NCBI GenBank assembly: GCA_029959605.1
Contig: JASCOC010000004.1
Location: 143,269-207,268, forward strand
Source: Lysobacteraceae bacterium PS02340
GTDB taxonomy: Bacteria; Pseudomonadota; Gammaproteobacteria; Xanthomonadales; Xanthomonadaceae
DNA: 64,000 nt
Direction: 5' to 3'
The notes under the pieces are model-generated. The model was given only the letters and a program-made list of their open reading frames with translations, was not told the origin of the DNA and ran no database searches. Within the stretch, counting starts at the first letter, position 1. Each line of letters begins with the position of its first letter. The position numbers and the translations under genes are program-made. This document shows positions 8,952 through 18,776 of the stretch, piece after piece.

Positions 8952-10088
8952 ATGTCCAGATTGCAGTTCGAACTGATCACCACCGACGGCGTCGCGCGCC
9001 GCGGGCGCCTGACGTTTCCGCGCGGCACCATCGAAACGCCGGCCTTCATGCCGGTCGGCACCTACGGCACGGTCAAGGGCGTGCTGCCCGAGCAGGTGCG
9101 CGCGCTGGGTGCGGAGATCATCCTCGGCAACACCTTCCATCTGTATCTGCGTCCGGGTCTCGAAGTGATCGAGGCGCATGGCGGCCTGCACGGCTTCGCG
9201 CGCTGGGACAAGCCGATCCTCACCGATTCCGGCGGTTTCCAGGTCTTCTCGCTGGCGCACAAGCGCAAGATCACCGAGGAAGGCGTGACCTTCGCCGCGC
9301 CCACCGATGGCGCCAAGGTGTTCCTCGGGCCCGAAGAGAGCATGCGCATCCAGAAGGTGCTCGACTCGGACATCGTGATGATCTTCGACGAGTGCCCGCC
9401 GGTGCAGATCGACGGCAAGCCGGTGCATCCGCGCGTGGTCGAGAAGTCCATGGAGCTGTCACTGCGCTGGGCCGCGCGTTCCAAGCGCGCGCACGAAGGC
9501 AACGACGCCGCATTGTTCGGCATCGTGCAGGGCGGCGTGCACCACGAGCTGCGCACGCGCTCGGCGGAGGGGCTCAAGGACATCGGCTTCGACGGCTACG
9601 CGATCGGCGGCCTCGCGGTCGGCGAGACCGAGGACGAACGCAACGCGATGCTCGACCACACCGCGCCGCAGCTCCCCGAAGACCGCCCGCGCTATCTGAT
9701 GGGCGTGGGCCGGCCGGAAGATCTGGTCGAAGCCGTCGCGCGCGGCGTCGACATGTTCGACTGCGTGATGCCCACCCGCAACGCGCGCAACGGGCATTTC
9801 TTCACCTCGACCGGCGTGATCCGCATCCGCAATGCGAAATTCGAGAAGGATCTGCGGCCGATCGAAGAGGGCTGCGGCTGCGAGGCCTGCAGCGGCGGTT
9901 TCACCCGTGCGTACCTGCGGCATCTGGACCGTTGCGGCGAGATGCTCGGGCCGATGCTCGGCACCCTGCACAACCTCTGGTACTACCAGACGCTCATGGC
10001 CGACATGCGCGCCGCGATCGCCGCGGGAACCTTTGCCGCGTTCCGGGAGTCTTTCTACAGCGCCCGGGCGGGGAATCCGGGCGCCTGA
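8952..10088 (+). CDS. tgt: Queuine/preQ1 tRNA-guanine transglycosylase
   Basis: 378 residues, full length for bacterial TGT. Seen: [23 protein letters not shown], the [10 protein letters not shown] aspartate, the nucleophile segment [14 protein letters not shown] and the zinc site [10 protein letters not shown] with a later His in YLRHLDR. The enzyme swaps guanine-34 for preQ1 in GU(N)-anticodon tRNAs. Located between queA and yajC, the classical gammaproteobacterial order, with 25 bases to queA. Confidence 0.97.
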   Translation: MSRLQFELITTDGVARRGRLTFPRGTIETPAFMPVGTYGTVKGVLPEQVRALGAEIILGNTFHLYLRPGLEVIEAHGGLHGFARWDKPILTDSGGFQVFSLAHKRKITEEGVTFAAPTDGAKVFLGPEESMRIQKVLDSDIVMIFDECPPVQIDGKPVHPRVVEKSMELSLRWAARSKRAHEGNDAALFGIVQGGVHHELRTRSAEGLKDIGFDGYAIGGLAVGETEDERNAMLDHTAPQLPEDRPRYLMGVGRPEDLVEAVARGVDMFDCVMPTRNARNGHFFTSTGVIRIRNAKFEKDLRPIEEGCGCEACSGGFTRAYLRHLDRCGEMLGPMLGTLHNLWYYQTLMADMRAAIAAGTFAAFRESFYSARAGNPGA

Positions 10089-10205
10089 GTCGTCCCGGCG
10101 ACGTCTCCGGCCCCGTCACTGCCCATTCACCCGCTGCCCGGCCTGCGACCGCGCCCGGCCGTGTCATAATCGCCCGCTGTCTGTTTTCGACCCATGGATG
10201 CCCCG

Positions 10206-10547
10206 ATGAATCTGCTGGACCTTGTGATCGCCCCCGCCCACGCCGCTGCTGCAGCTCCGGGCGCTGGCCCGAGCCTGCTGTCGACGCTGGCCTTCCCGAT
10301 CATCCTGATCGCGATCATGTACTTCCTGATGATCCGCCCGCAGATGAAGCGCACCAAGGAACACCGCGCGATGCTCGAGAAGCTGTCGGTCGGCGACGAA
10401 GTCATCACCAACGGCGGCATCGCCGGCGTCGTGCGCAACATCGGCGACAGCTTCCTGACGATCGAGATCGCCGAGCGCGTGGAAATCCGCGTGCAGAAGG
10501 GTGCGGTCGGCAACGTGCTGCCCAAGGGCACGCTGAAGTCCGCCTGA
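10206..10547 (+). CDS. yajC: Preprotein translocase subunit YajC
   Basis: 113 residues from ATG 10206 (an in-frame ATG at 10194 adds four residues and cannot be excluded). One membrane segment, roughly residues 20-40 (LLSTLAFPIILIAIMYFLMI), is followed by the YajC hallmark RPQMKRTKEHR and the domain VGDEVITNGGIAGVV. YajC associates with SecDF at the inner membrane. A CATAAT -10-like hexamer lies at 10165-10170 but I see no matching -35. Confidence 0.95.
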   Translation: MNLLDLVIAPAHAAAAAPGAGPSLLSTLAFPIILIAIMYFLMIRPQMKRTKEHRAMLEKLSVGDEVITNGGIAGVVRNIGDSFLTIEIAERVEIRVQKGAVGNVLPKGTLKSA

Positions 10548-10624
10548 TCCCGATCGTCGATCGTTGATCCTTCGTTCCGTCATCTCTCCAGGCGCCGCCC
10601 GCGTGCGGCGTCCGAGGCAAGGCA

Positions 10625-12508
10625 ATGCTTGAATTCCCGCGTTGGAAATATGCCCTCATCCTGGTCGTTCTGGTGCTGGCTGCGCTGTACGCGCTGCCCA
10701 ATGCCTACCAGAAGAACCCGTCGGTGCAGATCACCCCGAGCACCAGCGAGGCGCGCATCGACGAGGCGCTGAAGACGCGGGTCGAAGGATTGCTGACCGC
10801 CGCCGGCGTGACGTCGGTGGGCACCGAGATCGACGAGAACCACCTGCTGGTGCGCCTGCACGATTCCGATGCGCAGACGCTGGCGTCCGACACGCTGCGT
10901 CCGGAACTGGGCGAGAACTATTCGGTCGCGCTGAATCTGGCCTCGACCGTCCCGGACTGGCTGTCGAACATGGGCGCACGCCCGATGTCGCTGGGTCTCG
11001 ACCTGCAGGGCGGCGTGCACTTCGTGATGCAGGTCGACCAGGCCGCGGCGCTGCAGAAGCGCGTCGAGGGCTATGCCGACGGCATCCGCACCGTGCTGCG
11101 TGATGCGCGCATCGGCTATTCCAGCGTCGAGCGCCGCAACGACAACAGCATCGGCGTGGTGCTGACCGAAGGCGCCGACGTCAACGCCGCGCGCACGCAG
11201 ATTTCGACCAGCCTCGCCAGCGCCTCCGGCCAGGCGGTCGGCGGCAGCGGCCCGCAGATCACGACCGAAGGCAACCGCATCACCGTGCGCCTGTCGCCGG
11301 GCGAGATCTCGCGCATCGCCAGCGACGCGGTCGAGCAGAACCGCACCGTGATCTCCAACCGCATCAACGCGATCGGCGTCGCCGAGCCGGTGCTGCAGCG
11401 TCAGGGCGAAGACCGTCTGGTCATCCAGCTGCCCGGTCTGCAGGACACCGCCGAGGCCAAGCGCCTGATCGGCGCCACCGCGACCCTCGAGTTCCGCGCC
11501 GTCACCGGCGACGAGAACCAGGCCGCGGCTGCGGTCGCGTCAGGCAACATCCCGGCCGATTCGCGTATCTACTACAACGACGCCGGCACGCCGCTGCTGC
11601 TGTCGCGTCGCATCCTGGTATCGGGCGACCAGCTGATCAACGCGAATCCGCAGACCGATTCGCAGACCGGCACCCCGGCCGTGGGCATCACGCTCAACAG
11701 CGCCGGCGGCAAGCGCATGCTCGACCACACGCTGCAGAACGTCGGTCAGCGCCTCGGCATCGTGTACGTCGAGCGCATTCCGACCGTGCGCATGGTCAAC
11801 GGCGAAGAAGTGCGCTCCTCGCGCAGCGTCGAGCGCGTGATCAGCTCCTCGACCATTCGCGGCGTGTTCGGTCGCGAGTTCCAGACCACCGGTCTGAGCC
11901 GCGAGGAATCCACCGATCTGGCGAGCCAGCTCAAGGCCGGTGCACTGGCCGCGCCGATGGACTTCGTCGAAGAGCGCGTCGTCGGTCCGAGCCTGGGCGC
12001 CGAGAACGTCGAGCGCGGTCTGACCGCGGTGCTCTACGCGTTCTTCTTCACCCTGATCTTCTTCATGTTCTATTACCGCATGTTCGGCATCGTCACCTGT
12101 CTGGCGCTGATCCTGAACCTGCTGATCGTGGTCGCGGTGATGTCGCTGTTCGGCGCCACGATGTCGTTGCCCGGCTTCGCCGGTCTGGCGCTGTCGATCG
12201 GTCTGTCGGTCGACGCCAACGTGCTGATCAACGAGCGCATACGCGAAGAGCTCAGGGCCGGCATGCCGCCCAAGGCGGCGATCGTGACCGGCTACGAGAA
12301 GGCGTCGGACACCATCTTCGACTCCAACCTCACCGGCATCATCGCGGGCGTCGCGCTGTACGCCTTCGGCACCGGCCCGCTGCAGGGCTTCGCGGTGACG
12401 CTGGTGATCGGCATCACCGCTTCGATGTTCACCGCAATCGTCGTCTCGCGCGCACTGGTCACGCTGATCTATGCGCCGCGCAAGAAGCTCAAGTCCCTGG
12501 CGATCTGA
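10625..12508 (+). CDS. secD: Protein translocase subunit SecD
   Basis: 627 residues, usual size. N-terminal membrane helix (KYALILVVLVLAALYALPN), then the SecD signature GLDLQGGVHFVMQVD, a large periplasmic part with the P1 region, and C-terminal membrane helices with the FFFTLIFFMFYYRMFG and LSIGLSVDANVLINERIREE motifs shared by RND proteins. SecDF uses the proton gradient to pull exported proteins across the inner membrane. It lies 77 bases after yajC and 13 bases before secF. Confidence 0.97.
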   Translation: MLEFPRWKYALILVVLVLAALYALPNAYQKNPSVQITPSTSEARIDEALKTRVEGLLTAAGVTSVGTEIDENHLLVRLHDSDAQTLASDTLRPELGENYSVALNLASTVPDWLSNMGARPMSLGLDLQGGVHFVMQVDQAAALQKRVEGYADGIRTVLRDARIGYSSVERRNDNSIGVVLTEGADVNAARTQISTSLASASGQAVGGSGPQITTEGNRITVRLSPGEISRIASDAVEQNRTVISNRINAIGVAEPVLQRQGEDRLVIQLPGLQDTAEAKRLIGATATLEFRAVTGDENQAAAAVASGNIPADSRIYYNDAGTPLLLSRRILVSGDQLINANPQTDSQTGTPAVGITLNSAGGKRMLDHTLQNVGQRLGIVYVERIPTVRMVNGEEVRSSRSVERVISSSTIRGVFGREFQTTGLSREESTDLASQLKAGALAAPMDFVEERVVGPSLGAENVERGLTAVLYAFFFTLIFFMFYYRMFGIVTCLALILNLLIVVAVMSLFGATMSLPGFAGLALSIGLSVDANVLINERIREELRAGMPPKAAIVTGYEKASDTIFDSNLTGIIAGVALYAFGTGPLQGFAVTLVIGITASMFTAIVVSRALVTLIYAPRKKLKSLAI

Positions 12509-12521
12509 CGGAAGAGACCCC

Positions 12522-13487
12522 ATGAAAATTTTTCCGTTGACCCTCGTTCCCAGCGGCACCCGCATCGACTTCATGCGGCTGCGTCACGTCTGGGTCGCCA
12601 TGTTCCTGCTGCTGTTCGTCGGCTCGTTCGCCGTCGTCGGCCTGAAGGGCTTCAACTTCGCGCTCGACTTCACCGGCGGTACCGCGGTGAACGTCCGCTT
12701 CGACAAGCCCGTCGGTGTGGACGACGTCCGCGAACGCCTCGAGAACGCCGGCATCTCCAATGCCCAGGTGCAGACCTTCGGCAGCGGCAACGACCTGCTG
12801 ATCCGCGTGCGCGGCGACGAGACGCAGGTGAGCGTGGACGGCAACACCCAGCTCGCCCAGGACGTGCTCGCCGCGGCGTCGAGTGAAGCCAATCCGGGTC
12901 GTATCCTGAGCACCGAGTCGATCGGCGCGCAGGTCTCGGGCGACCTGCGCAAGAACGCGATCTACGCCGCGATCTTCGTGCTGGTGGGCTTCCTGCTGTA
13001 CATCAGCGTGCGCTTCGAATGGAAGTTCGCGGTGGTGGCCAGTGTCACTACGCTGTTCGACGTCATGGTGGTCGCGGCGATGTTCTCGCTGACCGGTCGC
13101 GAGTTCGACCTCACCGTGATGGCAGGCCTGCTGTCGGTGATGGGCTTTTCGATCAACGACACCATCGTGGTCTTCGACCGCGTGCGCGAGAATTTCCGCG
13201 GCGTCCGCGCCGAGCCGCTGGAGATCTTCAACCGCTCGATCAACCAGACCCTGTCGCGCACGATCATCACCTCGCTGGTGTTCTTCCTGTCGGTGCTGGC
13301 GCTGTTCCTCTACGGCGGCGGTTCGCTCGAAGGCCTGGCGCTGACGCAGATGATGGGCGCGGTGGTCGGTACGCTGTCGTCGATCTTCATCGCGTGCCCG
13401 CTGCTGACCTACGGCATCCTGCGCGTCACCAAGCAGGACCTGCTGCCGAAGGCCAAGGACGAGGCGGCGCTGTCGCGTCGTCCCTGA
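12522..13487 (+). CDS. secF: Protein translocase subunit SecF
   Basis: 321 residues from ATG 12522. SecF features: FNFALDFTGGTAVNVRF near residues 42-58, the MGFSINDTIVVFDRVREN motif and RTIITSLVFFLSVLALFLYGGG, with six expected membrane helices. Partner of SecD in one RND-like complex. Last gene of the yajC-secD-secF run, closed by a strong terminator at 13538. Confidence 0.97.
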   Translation: MKIFPLTLVPSGTRIDFMRLRHVWVAMFLLLFVGSFAVVGLKGFNFALDFTGGTAVNVRFDKPVGVDDVRERLENAGISNAQVQTFGSGNDLLIRVRGDETQVSVDGNTQLAQDVLAAASSEANPGRILSTESIGAQVSGDLRKNAIYAAIFVLVGFLLYISVRFEWKFAVVASVTTLFDVMVVAAMFSLTGREFDLTVMAGLLSVMGFSINDTIVVFDRVRENFRGVRAEPLEIFNRSINQTLSRTIITSLVFFLSVLALFLYGGGSLEGLALTQMMGAVVGTLSSIFIACPLLTYGILRVTKQDLLPKAKDEAALSRRP

Positions 13488-13537
13488 CCGGGCGCATCCG
13501 GTCCGCACGACGCGGACCGGACCGGTTGCACGAAGAA

Positions 13538-13559
13538 GCCGCGCAGTGCGCGGCTTTTT
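13538..13559 (+). terminator. Rho-independent terminator after secF
   Basis: Perfect 7-bp stem GCCGCGC/GCGCGGC with an AGT loop, followed by five T. It lies 50 bases after the secF stop and closes the queA-secF run. Confidence 0.85.
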
Positions 13560-13590
13560 CGTGGGCGAACGGTGCGGCGAGGCGACCACA

Positions 13591-13737
13591 GGATGGGGAG
13601 AGCGCAGCGAAACCCATCGTTGTGGTGCCTCAAAATCGCGAGGCGCGACAGGCTGCATTGTCGGTCCCGGCGGAGTTCCGATCGCATGCGCATTTGAGCG
13701 CAATCGATGGGTTTCGCTGCGCCCTACCCATCCTACG
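13591..13737. repeat. Inverted pair of dispersed repeat (GGATGGG...GCGAAACCCATCG type)
   Basis: Two inverted copies of about 29-33 bases at 13591-13619 and 13705-13737, the second running CGATGGGTTTCGCTG...CCTACG. The pair would fold into a long stem around an 85-base spacer. A related single copy lies at 24885-24917. It occupies the gap between secF and suhB, where I see no gene. Confidence 0.75.
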
Positions 13738-13766
13738 AAGGCGGGTGCGCAACGCGCGCCACAACG

Positions 13767-13791
13767 AAAAAGGCCGCGCTTGCGCGCGGCC
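13767..13791 (-). terminator. Rho-independent terminator after suhB
   Basis: Read on the minus strand: 8-bp stem GGCCGCGC/GCGCGGCC with a GCAA loop, then five T. It lies 25 bases beyond the suhB stop. Confidence 0.85.
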
Positions 13792-13816
13792 TTTCCGGTC
13801 CAGCCGATCCGGCGGC

Positions 13817-14647
13817 TTACGCGAATTCTTTCGCGTAGCCCGAATCGACCAGGGTCTTCTGCAGCGGCGCGACGATGTGCACGTTGCCTGCGATCACCTG
13901 GCGGCCGCCGGCGAACGAGACGTGCAGGGGGCCACCCGGGCCGCCCTTGAAATCGCTGACGCGGCCGCCGGCCTCGCGGACCAGTAGCACGCCGGCCGCG
14001 ATGTCCCAGGGATGCACGCCGGCTTCGAAGTAGCCGTCGGTACGCGCAGCGGCGACATAGGCCAGATCCAGCGCGGCCGAACCGGTACGGCGCACGTCTT
14101 CGGCCGATTCGAGCAGGGCCTCGACCGCGCGCAGCTGGGCGCCGACGCGCTTGCGCTCGCGCGGGGCGAAGCCGGTGCTGAGCATCGCGCCGGTCAGTTC
14201 GCGGCGTTCGGACACGCGGATGCGACGCTCGTTGAGCTGGGCGCCGGCGCCACGCGTGGCGGTGAACAGTTCGTTGCGCAGCGGATCGAAGATCACCGCG
14301 TGCAGTGGCTCGCCGCCCTCGACCAGCGCGATCGACACGCACCAGTGGGGCAGGCCACGCAGATAGTTGCTGGTGCCGTCGAGCGGATCGATGACCCAGG
14401 TGTAGCGGCTCGGGCCGCCACGGCCCGGCTTGGCGCCGCCTTCTTCGCCGAGCACGGCGTACTCGGGATAGGCGCGGCGCAGTTCCTTGACGATCGCATC
14501 TTCGGCGAGGCCGTCGACCTCGCTCGCGTAATCGTGGCGCGCTTTCTCGACGACGTTGAGCGCATCGAGCTTGTGCATGTTGCGCAACAGGACGCCGCCG
14601 CCGGCGCGCGCCGCCTTGACCATGACATTGACAGCAGGTTGAAGCAT
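13817..14647 (-). CDS. suhB: Inositol-1-monophosphatase family protein SuhB
   Basis: 276 residues. The inositol monophosphatase metal motifs are complete: EE at residues 68-69 (VLGEEGG), [12 protein letters not shown] with Asp87 and Asp90, and the late VHPWDIAAG aspartate. In enterobacteria SuhB hydrolyses inositol phosphates and also takes part in rRNA transcription antitermination; which role matters here cannot be told. It is divergent from trmJ with 86 bases between the starts and has its own terminator. Confidence 0.94.
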   Translation of the reverse strand: MLQPAVNVMVKAARAGGGVLLRNMHKLDALNVVEKARHDYASEVDGLAEDAIVKELRRAYPEYAVLGEEGGAKPGRGGPSRYTWVIDPLDGTSNYLRGLPHWCVSIALVEGGEPLHAVIFDPLRNELFTATRGAGAQLNERRIRVSERRELTGAMLSTGFAPRERKRVGAQLRAVEALLESAEDVRRTGSAALDLAYVAAARTDGYFEAGVHPWDIAAGVLLVREAGGRVSDFKGGPGGPLHVSFAGGRQVIAGNVHIVAPLQKTLVDSGYAKEFA

Positions 14648-14733
14648 CGCGGACGACTCCGGGCGCGGGCAGGATCGAGGGGGAAAAGAGCAGTGCCGGC
14701 GCGAGGCCGGTCGGGCAGTTTACCATTCGCGCC

Positions 14734-15546
14734 ATGCAAGCGCCCCTGAATCCAGAGTCCGGCATGGACATCGTCGCCGCGGACGGCCCTGCCGCCCGTA
14801 TCCGCATCGTGCTCGTCGGCACCCAGCACCCCGGCAACATCGGCTCCGCCGCGCGCGCCATCAAGACGATGGGTCTGCACCGGCTGGTGCTGGTGGCGCC
14901 GCAGAAATACCCGCACAACGAGGCCGACATGATGGCCGCCGGCGCCGAGGACGTGCTCAACGCCGCTGTCGAAGTGGCGACGCTGGCCGAAGCCGTGGCC
15001 GACTGCCGGCTGGTGCTCGGCTGCACCGCGCGCAGCCGTCGCGTGCAGCTGCGCGAACTGCGGCCGCGCGATGCCGCCGCGTCCGTGCACACCGAAGCCG
15101 CGGCGGGCGGCGAAGTCGCGCTGGTGTTCGGCCGCGAGCGCACCGGGCTGGAGAACGAGGAGCTGCAGCTGTGCCACGCCGCGGTCCACATTCCGGCCAA
15201 TCCCGACTACAGCTCCCTCAATCTGGCAGCGGCCGTGCAGGTGCTGAGTTACGAAGTGCGGCTGGCGCTGCTGGGCGAGGGCGGCGACGTCACGCCCGCC
15301 GCCATCGCGCCGGTGAATCCGGATGCGGTGCCGCACGCCGAACTCGAAGGCTTCTTCGGCCAGCTGGGCGATACGCTCGAGGACATCGATTTCCACAAGG
15401 GTCGGGCGCCGGAGTCGGCGATGCGCAAGCTGCGGCGGCTGTTCGTGCGCACCGGGCTGGACCAGAAGGAAGTCCGGCTGCTGCGCGGCATCCTCGCCGA
15501 TGCCCAGCGCATGGCCCGGATCGCCCGCGACCGCGGCGACAGCTGA
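14734..15546 (+). CDS. trmJ: tRNA (cytidine/uridine-32-2'-O)-methyltransferase TrmJ
   Basis: 270 residues. SPOUT-family features: RIVLVGTQHPGNIGSAARAIKTMGL at the N-terminus, LVFGRERTGLENEE and the knot-forming IPANPDYSSLNLAAAVQVLSYE. The family 2'-O-methylates position 32 in tRNA anticodon loops using SAM. The C-terminal third (about 80 residues) matches the helical extension of TrmJ, which favours it over shorter TrmL. Starts ATG 14734 or 14764 (MDIVA) are both possible. Divergent from suhB. Confidence 0.93.
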   Translation: MQAPLNPESGMDIVAADGPAARIRIVLVGTQHPGNIGSAARAIKTMGLHRLVLVAPQKYPHNEADMMAAGAEDVLNAAVEVATLAEAVADCRLVLGCTARSRRVQLRELRPRDAAASVHTEAAAGGEVALVFGRERTGLENEELQLCHAAVHIPANPDYSSLNLAAAVQVLSYEVRLALLGEGGDVTPAAIAPVNPDAVPHAELEGFFGQLGDTLEDIDFHKGRAPESAMRKLRRLFVRTGLDQKEVRLLRGILADAQRMARIARDRGDS

Positions 15547-15569
15547 GCCGCGGCGTCTGTCGCCGGGGA

Positions 15570-16547
15570 ATGGCTTCCGCTAGGCTTGCCGCTTCGCTCA
15601 CGCCTTCCGGACCCGCCTTGGACCCGCGTCACTTCCTTCGACGGCTCCTGTCGGGTGTGCTGCTGGCGCTACTGGCAGTTGCGTTGCCGCTGCAGGCGGC
15701 CGAGCCGCGCAACGTGCTGGTGCTCGGGCGCATCAGCGACGATCCCAAGGCGCACTACGAACAGCTCAAGCCGCTGCTCGACTACGTGGTCGCGCGCATG
15801 GGCGATGTCGGCATCACCGAAGGCCGCGTGCTGATGGCGCGCGACGTGCAGCAGATGCAGAGCTATCTGCGGCGCGGCCGCGTGGACTGGGTCACCGAGA
15901 CCGCCAGCGGCGCGACCCTGCTCGAAGCGCGCGCCGGCGCGACGCCGCTGCTGCTGACCGAGCGCAATGGCGTCAGCCACTACCACACGGTGTACTTCGC
16001 GCGTCGCGACAGCGGCATCCAGTCGCTCGACGATCTGCGCGGTCGCAGCATCGTGTTCCAGAACCGGCAGTCGACCAGCGCCTATTTCGTGCCCGCGACC
16101 GAGCTGCTCGCCCGCGGCATGAAACTGGAGATCCTGCTGTCGCCGCGCGACCAGCCCGAGCCGGATTCGGTCGGCTATCTGTTCGCGCGCTCGGAGCTCA
16201 ACATGTCCTCGTGGGTGCACAAGCACCTCGTCGACGCCGGTGCGATGAGCAACCTCGACTGGGACAGCGACCGGCGCGTACCGCCGTCGTTCAAGCGCGA
16301 TTTCGTGATCTTCCGCGAGAGTGCGCCGTTCCCGCGCGCGATCGAGATCGTGCGGGGCGATCTGGACGCACGCGTGACCGCGCGTCTGCGCGAAGTGCTG
16401 ATCGAGGCCAGCCAGGATCCCGCCGCCGTCGATGCCTTGCGCGAGTTCTTCCGCACCACCGCGTTCCTGCCGATGGATGCCGCCACCCGCGCGGAACTCG
16501 ACATCCTGCGCACCGGTGCGTTGCGCGTCGTGGCGGACGTCGAATGA
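15570..16547 (+). CDS. PhnD/PstS-type periplasmic substrate-binding protein
   Basis: About 325 residues from ATG 15570; a TTG at 15618 would place the signal peptide (LLSGVLLALLAVALPLQAAEP) nearer the N-terminus and is a fair alternative. The mature part resembles the PhnD family of phosphate/phosphonate-binding proteins: VLVLGRISDDPKAHYEQLKPLLDYV, the QQMQSYLRRGRVDWV block and the DLRGRSIVFQNRQSTSAYFVPATELL segment. No ABC permease or ATPase is adjacent. Instead it overlaps by four bases (ATGA) a membrane GGDEF-EAL gene, so it probably acts as the ligand-sensing partner of that protein instead of a transporter part. Ligand unknown. Confidence 0.85.
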   Translation: MASARLAASLTPSGPALDPRHFLRRLLSGVLLALLAVALPLQAAEPRNVLVLGRISDDPKAHYEQLKPLLDYVVARMGDVGITEGRVLMARDVQQMQSYLRRGRVDWVTETASGATLLEARAGATPLLLTERNGVSHYHTVYFARRDSGIQSLDDLRGRSIVFQNRQSTSAYFVPATELLARGMKLEILLSPRDQPEPDSVGYLFARSELNMSSWVHKHLVDAGAMSNLDWDSDRRVPPSFKRDFVIFRESAPFPRAIEIVRGDLDARVTARLREVLIEASQDPAAVDALREFFRTTAFLPMDAATRAELDILRTGALRVVADVE

Positions 16548-18676
16548 AACTGCGCACCGGCCTGCAGGCCATGTTCCTGGCGCTGGCGGGCGCCGCCGTG
16601 CTGGTCGGCCTCGTCGCGGTGGCGCTGGTGCTGCAACAGCAGGGCCAGGCGCAGAAGCAGATCCTGGCGCTGAGCCAGCGCTCGATGCACGCCCTCGCGT
16701 CGCAGCGTCTGCTGCTGCGCGGCGAGGCGGTGTCGGCGCAGGTCGCCGACGGGCTGGTCAATCCGCTGTACTACTTCGACCTCGAGGCCATCGGCGCGGC
16801 GGTCGGCAACGTGCTGCGCCAGCCCGACGTCAGCTACGTGATCGTCTACGACGCCGACGGCAACATCGTTCACGACGGCAGCCGCGACATCGAGCGCTAC
16901 GGCCAGCGCATGGACGATCCGTTCGCGCTGGAGGTCGTCGCCGCGACCGGGCAGCACATGCAGAGCGACGGCAAGCTGCTCGACGTGTCGATGCCGATCC
17001 GCATCGGCGACCAGCGGCTGGGTGGCGTGCGCATCGGCTATTCGCTGGCAACGGCGAAGCAGGACGAGGACGCGATGGTTGCGACGATGCAGGCGCGTCT
17101 CGACGAGATCGCGCGGCGTCATCTGGTCGCCGTCGGCCTGCTGCTGGTCGTGCTGGTGGCGCTGGGCGGGCTCGTCGCGGCGATGCTGCAACGACGGCTC
17201 GTGCGCCCGGTGCGCGAACTGGCCGATGCCGCGCAGCGCATCGAGGCGGGACATTACGACGTGGTGGTGCCGGCGGACGCGCGTCAGGACGAGATCGGCG
17301 ATCTGGTCCGCGCCTTCGATCGCATGCGCGACAGCATCGCGCGCCATGATCGCGACATCCGCCGCATGGCCTATACCGATTCGCTGACCGGACTGGCCAA
17401 CCGGCTCGCGCTGCGCGAGACGCTGGACCAGCGTCTGCTGGAGATGCAGGGCGCCGCCGGACGCCTCGCGTTGCTGTTCGCCGACGTCGACGATTTCAAA
17501 CGCGTCAACGACACGCTGGGCCACGACGCCGGCGACGAGGCGCTGATCCAGTTCACCGCGCGCATCGACGCCGCGGTGCGCGAGTTCGATGTCGCCGACG
17601 CATTGCTGGCACGCTTCGGCGGCGACGAGTTCGTGGTGCTGCTGCAGCTGCCCGAAGCGAGCGCCGCCGACCTGCGCACCGTCGCCGGCGAACTGGCGGA
17701 CCGCCTGGTGGCGGAAGTCGCACGCCCGATCGAAGTCGAAGGCCGCCGCGTATTCCTCGGCATCTCGATCGGCATCACCGTGTTTCCCGACGATGCCACC
17801 AGCGCCGCGATGCTGCTCAAGAACGGCGACATCGCGATGTACCAGGCCAAGCTGGCCGGCAAGAACTGCCACCGCTTCTACAGTCTGGCGATGGACCAGG
17901 CGGTCGAACGCCGTATGCACATGGAACACGAACTGCGCGGCGCCTGGGATCGCGGCGAACTGAGCCTGGCCTACCAGCCGGTGTTCCGCATGGGCGACAA
18001 GACGCTGGTCGGCGTCGAAGCCCTGCTGCGCTGGCAGCACCCCGAGTTCGGCAGCGTCGCGCCGCCGGTGTTCATCGACGTCGCCGAGCAGAGCGGCCTG
18101 ATCGACGTCATCGGCCCGCAGGTGCTGCACGCCGCCTGCGTCGAAGCGCGGGCGTGGCAGCAGCGATATCCCGCCGCAGCCAATCTGTTCGTCGCGGTCA
18201 ACGTCTCGCCACGCCAGCTGCGCGGCGCGGCGTTCGCCGTCGAGGTCGAAGCGGCATTGCGCGAATCGGGCCTGTCGCCTCGTCATCTGCATCTCGAACT
18301 CACCGAGACCGCGGTCATCGGCGACGAAGCCCGTATCGGCCAGCTGCTGAGCGCGCTGCGCGCACTCGGCGTCAAGATCTGGCTCGACGATTTCGGCACC
18401 GGCTTCTCCGGCCTCAGCCACCTGCGCCGGGTGCCCGTCGACGGCGTCAAGATCGATCGCAGCTTCGTTGCCGACGTGCTCCGCGATCCCGACGACCTGG
18501 CGCTGACGACGGCGATCATTTCGATGGCGCACTCGATCGGCATTACCGTCGTTGCCGAAGGCGTAGAGAAAGAGGGCCAGTTCGAAGTCCTGCGCGATCG
18601 CGGTTGTGATCTGGGGCAGGGGTTCTGGCTCGGGCATCCGCTGCCAGCGCGGGAGTTCGATGCGCTGTTGGGGTGA
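16544..18676 (+). CDS. Membrane HAMP-GGDEF-EAL cyclic-di-GMP protein
   Basis: 710 residues from ATG 16544. Layout: membrane helix about 8-30, periplasmic sensor region about 31-190, second helix about 195-215, HAMP about 216-268, GGDEF domain about 280-440 with intact GGDEF at 359-363, EAL domain about 455-705 with EAL at 492-494 and DDFGTGFSGLSHL and EGVE motifs. Both catalytic signatures look complete, so it may make and break cyclic di-GMP. No RxxD inhibitory site is present just before GGDEF. It overlaps the PhnD-like binding protein gene and is likely controlled by it through the periplasmic domain (inference). Confidence 0.93.
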   Translation: MKLRTGLQAMFLALAGAAVLVGLVAVALVLQQQGQAQKQILALSQRSMHALASQRLLLRGEAVSAQVADGLVNPLYYFDLEAIGAAVGNVLRQPDVSYVIVYDADGNIVHDGSRDIERYGQRMDDPFALEVVAATGQHMQSDGKLLDVSMPIRIGDQRLGGVRIGYSLATAKQDEDAMVATMQARLDEIARRHLVAVGLLLVVLVALGGLVAAMLQRRLVRPVRELADAAQRIEAGHYDVVVPADARQDEIGDLVRAFDRMRDSIARHDRDIRRMAYTDSLTGLANRLALRETLDQRLLEMQGAAGRLALLFADVDDFKRVNDTLGHDAGDEALIQFTARIDAAVREFDVADALLARFGGDEFVVLLQLPEASAADLRTVAGELADRLVAEVARPIEVEGRRVFLGISIGITVFPDDATSAAMLLKNGDIAMYQAKLAGKNCHRFYSLAMDQAVERRMHMEHELRGAWDRGELSLAYQPVFRMGDKTLVGVEALLRWQHPEFGSVAPPVFIDVAEQSGLIDVIGPQVLHAACVEARAWQQRYPAAANLFVAVNVSPRQLRGAAFAVEVEAALRESGLSPRHLHLELTETAVIGDEARIGQLLSALRALGVKIWLDDFGTGFSGLSHLRRVPVDGVKIDRSFVADVLRDPDDLALTTAIISMAHSIGITVVAEGVEKEGQFEVLRDRGCDLGQGFWLGHPLPAREFDALLG

Positions 18677-18713
18677 GGCTTCGTTCTGCTTCACTTTTTT
18701 GCGTCCGCTCTAG

Positions 18714-18750
<37 letters not shown>

Positions 18751-18776
18751 CCGCTTTTGCTTCCGCCGTTGACTTC

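Noticed and set aside
10165..10170. CATAAT before yajC as a separate promoter.
   Set aside because: No acceptable -35 at 16-18 bases; the gene also lies in an established run with tgt.
12489..15200. A 903-codon minus-strand frame spanning secF, repeats, suhB and trmJ.
   Set aside because: It crosses terminators, repeats and genes on both strands, which a real gene would not.
16175..18694. An 839-codon minus-strand frame opposite the GGDEF-EAL gene.
   Set aside because: Antisense shadow; the plus-strand protein has intact GGDEF, EAL and HAMP features.
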